Source of the DNA: CBDULQ01 sp965368115
Lineage (GTDB): Bacteria > Pseudomonadota > Gammaproteobacteria > SZUA-229
DNA: 7,719 nucleotides
Assembly: GCA_965368115.1 (NCBI GenBank)
Contig: CBDULQ010000180.1
Span: forward strand, 1-7,719
Reading direction: 5' to 3'
Positions 6,635-7,719 of the stretch are shown here, piece after piece. Made by a program: the position numbers and the translations under genes. The notes under the pieces are model-generated. The model had not been told where the DNA came from. It worked only from the letters and a program-made list of their open reading frames with translations, and did not search any database. Position 1 is the first letter of the stretch, and every line of letters begins with the position of its first letter.

Positions 6635-6649
6635 GCAACTTGCGTGCCA
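6635..6649 (-). promoter_or_regulatory. Sigma-54 promoter (P1) before extH
   Basis: The minus strand reads TGGCACGCAAGTTGC, an exact match to TGGCACG-N4-TTGC with GG-N10-GC spacing. The predicted start is near 6623, giving an untranslated leader of about 75 nt before the extH ATG. The match implies RNA polymerase with RpoN plus an ATP-driven enhancer-binding activator. Confidence 0.8.
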
Positions 6650-6660
6650 GTTGATCTCGA

Positions 6661-6691
6661 AATTTATATTTTTATATTTTTCAGCAGCTTA
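6661..6691 (+). promoter_or_regulatory. AT-rich tract with IHF-like core upstream of P1
   Basis: Bases 6661-6681 are almost entirely A and T. They run into TTTCAGCAGCTTA (6679-6691), which matches the IHF core WATCARNNNNTTR except for one base. An A/T tract on that side is common at strong IHF sites. It lies about -40 to -68 from the predicted P1 start, similar to the IHF match at P2. Confidence 0.4.
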
Positions 6692-6707
6692 TTCTGTTTA
6701 TTAAAAC

Positions 6708-6736
6708 ATCCTGCGAGTTTTTTCCGGTTGCAGGAT
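6708..6736. promoter_or_regulatory. Perfect 7-bp inverted repeat at enhancer position upstream of P1
   Basis: ATCCTGC and GCAGGAT are separated by 15 nt, with arm centres 22 bp apart (about two helical turns). It spans about -85 to -113 from the P1 start, typical of the activator site of an NtrC-family protein. It might instead be a weak terminator for the upstream sulfur-carrier genes (GTTTTAAT follows on the minus strand), but the loop is long. Confidence 0.5.
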
Positions 6737-6779
6737 AAAACGGCCACGGGTTTCGGTGTTATTTTGCAATCGCAGCGCA

Positions 6780-6962
6780 TCACTTCAGCACCACGGGCAC
6801 CACGTCCTGCTGCAACATATCGAGAACCTGTGAGTAATTTTCTTCGACAACCATGGACTCGACCTTCACACCCATGCTTTCGAAAGACTCGCGCATCGAC
6901 TCACCAACGTCGGCAAAGTCGGCACGCGGGCACAATATCAAAACGGTTTTTGCTTCACTCAT
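6780..6962 (-). CDS. 60-residue alpha/beta protein of the sulfur-relay set
   Basis: This is a complete 60-residue protein, the last in the sulfur-carrier group. Its ATG overlaps the stop of the preceding gene (ATGA), which implies translational coupling. The predicted pattern is strand (KTVLILC, 5-11), helix (16-30), strand (VKVESMVVE, 32-40), helix (43-51) and a final strand (VVPVVLK). That resembles half of a DsrE/DsrH-type fold. C11 is its only cysteine. No family can be named with confidence; its place beside TusA- and DsrE-like genes suggests a role in sulfur transfer or as a small partner subunit. It is far shorter than DsrH/TusB (about 95-100 residues), yet there is no sign of a frameshift. 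Confidence 0.65.
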   Translation of the reverse strand: MSEAKTVLILCPRADFADVGESMRESFESMGVKVESMVVEENYSQVLDMLQQDVVPVVLK

Positions 6963-7216
6963 AGGATGTACACCACATCTGCTTTTGAAATCGCTTCGGC
7001 CATTACGGGAGACATGATGTCGCTTTCATCGACACGGATGACCGGAACATCAGAAAATTCCAGTGCTTCCAGTTGCTCTTCAGCCTGCTGTTCGTCTTCC
7101 GGTTCACCGCATAACAACACTTCAACCAGGTCATCCAGCAAGGTCAGACCCGTCGCCATGCGTAGGCCTTCCACCTTGCGGTGCCTGGCGATCATCAATA
7201 TATTCTTCGTCGTCAT
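6959..7216 (-). CDS. DsrE/F-like small protein (85 residues)
   Basis: This is a small alpha/beta protein starting with strand KNILMIA, then a GLRMATGLTLL helix, a hydrophobic VEVLLCG strand with C36 (its only cysteine), an acidic helix, and a final ADVVYIL strand. This order fits DsrE/DsrF/TusC-like proteins, although it is shorter than the usual 115-130 residues. I use ATG 7214-7216 because GAGGG lies 8 nt upstream; a GTG at 7223-7225 would add three residues with no ribosome site. It starts 11 nt after the previous stop and overlaps the next gene by 4 nt. It probably forms a complex with its neighbours, as in DsrEFH/TusBCD. The assignment is by pattern and context. Confidence 0.7.
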   Translation of the reverse strand: MTTKNILMIARHRKVEGLRMATGLTLLDDLVEVLLCGEPEDEQQAEEQLEALEFSDVPVIRVDESDIMSPVMAEAISKADVVYIL

Positions 7217-7224
7217 TCCATCCA

Positions 7225-7229
7225 CCCTC
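7225..7229 (-). promoter_or_regulatory. Ribosome binding site deciding the 85-residue gene start
   Basis: GAGGG on the minus strand lies 8 nt before ATG 7214-7216. It overlaps the alternative GTG at 7223-7225, which makes that GTG unlikely as a start. Confidence 0.55.
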
Positions 7230-7539
7230 AGAAGACCAGTACGCGGTCGGAGTTTTTCACCAGTTCAGCATCCTGGTACTGTCCGCCGATAATGATTTTT
7301 GGCACCATTTCCAGTGCCGGCTTCTCATTCACCTGATAACGTTCGACACTGAGTTCGCACAGCGCCACCCAGTAATTATCCGCTCCACAGAGTTCGAGAA
7401 AACTGAGATCTTCCAGCAGGCGTACACCGCTATCGGTCAGGAAACAACGCAACTGCCAGCCGCGATCCGAAGCGGCTCTGGCAAGCCCCATAGCCAGATC
7501 GCTGTAGCTGTGGTCGGTGATTACGATACCCAGATTCAT
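7228..7539 (-). CDS. DsrE-like sulfur-carrier protein
   Basis: This is a 103-residue cytoplasmic protein with a DsrE-type pattern: strand NLGIVITD, helix (12-26), strand LRCFLTDSGVRLL (30-42), then WVALCELSVERY (57-68), and a final IIIGG...VLVF. C61 sits where DsrE-family proteins carry the sulfur-accepting cysteine; C32 and C51 are also present. DsrE proteins accept sulfane sulfur from or donate it to TusA, which matches the gene directly upstream. The ATG overlaps the tusA stop (ATGA), and AAGGA lies 5 nt upstream within tusA. It is slightly shorter than typical DsrE proteins (115-130 residues). Confidence 0.8.
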   Translation of the reverse strand: MNLGIVITDHSYSDLAMGLARAASDRGWQLRCFLTDSGVRLLEDLSFLELCGADNYWVALCELSVERYQVNEKPALEMVPKIIIGGQYQDAELVKNSDRVLVF

Positions 7540-7719
7540 GCCAGTCCTTTGCGAATTTTCCAGACGAACGAACCATCGTGATCTTCACGCTCAAACAGTT
7601 CATTGTCTTCGTTCTCACACATCGCCATAATGGACTCACCCGACGAGGGGTTGTCGAAGATCAACGTCAACACATCGCCGTCATGCATTTTCTGCAAGGC
7701 TTTTTTGGTATACATCTGC
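7536..7719 (-). CDS. tusA: TusA-family sulfur carrier, C-terminal part only
   Basis: The last 61 residues of the gene lie in the window; the start lies beyond 7719. The visible part, TKKALQKMHDGDVLTLIFDNPSS..., followed by the acidic stretch with FVWKIRKGLA at the end, fits the second half of the TusA/SirA fold. The CPxP motif that carries the catalytic cysteine would be just outside the window. TusA proteins carry sulfur as a cysteine persulfide between rhodaneses, DsrE-type proteins and biosynthetic or oxidative enzymes. Here the gene heads a coupled set of small sulfur-relay genes and lies close to a rhodanese lipoprotein. Whether it serves tRNA thiolation or sulfur (or selenium) dissimilation cannot be told; the context favours the latter. 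Confidence 0.8.
   Translation of the reverse strand, partial: QMYTKKALQKMHDGDVLTLIFDNPSSGESIMAMCENEDNELFEREDHDGSFVWKIRKGLA

Overview
The window comes from a Gram-negative bacterium, probably a proteobacterium. It encodes an outer-membrane beta-barrel, lipoproteins with lipobox cysteines, periplasmic c-type cytochromes and TusA/DsrE-type sulfur carriers, and it carries matches to sigma-54 promoters and IHF sites. A gammaproteobacterium with sulfur metabolism would fit, but no taxonomic marker is present. All convincing genes lie on the minus strand, so the region is read from right to left.

Right end (7719 to 6780): the 3' part of a tusA-family gene, then three very small, translationally coupled genes of 103, 85 and 60 residues. 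The first is DsrE-like and the other two have similar short alpha/beta patterns. Together they look like a reduced TusA/DsrEFH sulfur-relay set.

Middle (6779 to 1552): after a 231-bp regulatory gap come five genes. They encode a tandem-rhodanese lipoprotein (ExtH-like), a pentaheme c-type cytochrome lipoprotein, a 90-residue exported protein with a CMC motif, a triheme membrane-anchored cytochrome, and an OprO/P-like porin (ExtI-like). This gene content matches the ext clusters of Geobacter (extHIJKL and the related selenite/tellurite reduction loci), in which cytochromes and a porin form an electron conduit across the outer membrane. The substrate here cannot be read from sequence; sulfur, selenium or tellurium oxyanions, or extracellular acceptors, are all possible.

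Left end (1289 to 1): a membrane-anchored PAS sensor histidine kinase, cut by the window edge, with its own candidate promoter placed just after a good terminator for the porin operon.

The most striking unlisted structure is regulatory. Two near-consensus sigma-54 (-24/-12) promoters precede extH and the small CMC gene. Each has an IHF-like site about 45 to 70 bp upstream of the predicted start and a dyad at about -83 to -113, the usual enhancer position. An intrinsic terminator sits between extH and the pentaheme gene and overlaps a longer, probably false, GTG start of that gene. The cluster therefore appears to have three transcriptional segments controlled by a sigma-54 activator. The adjacent kinase makes an NtrC-type response regulator just left of the window a reasonable prediction.
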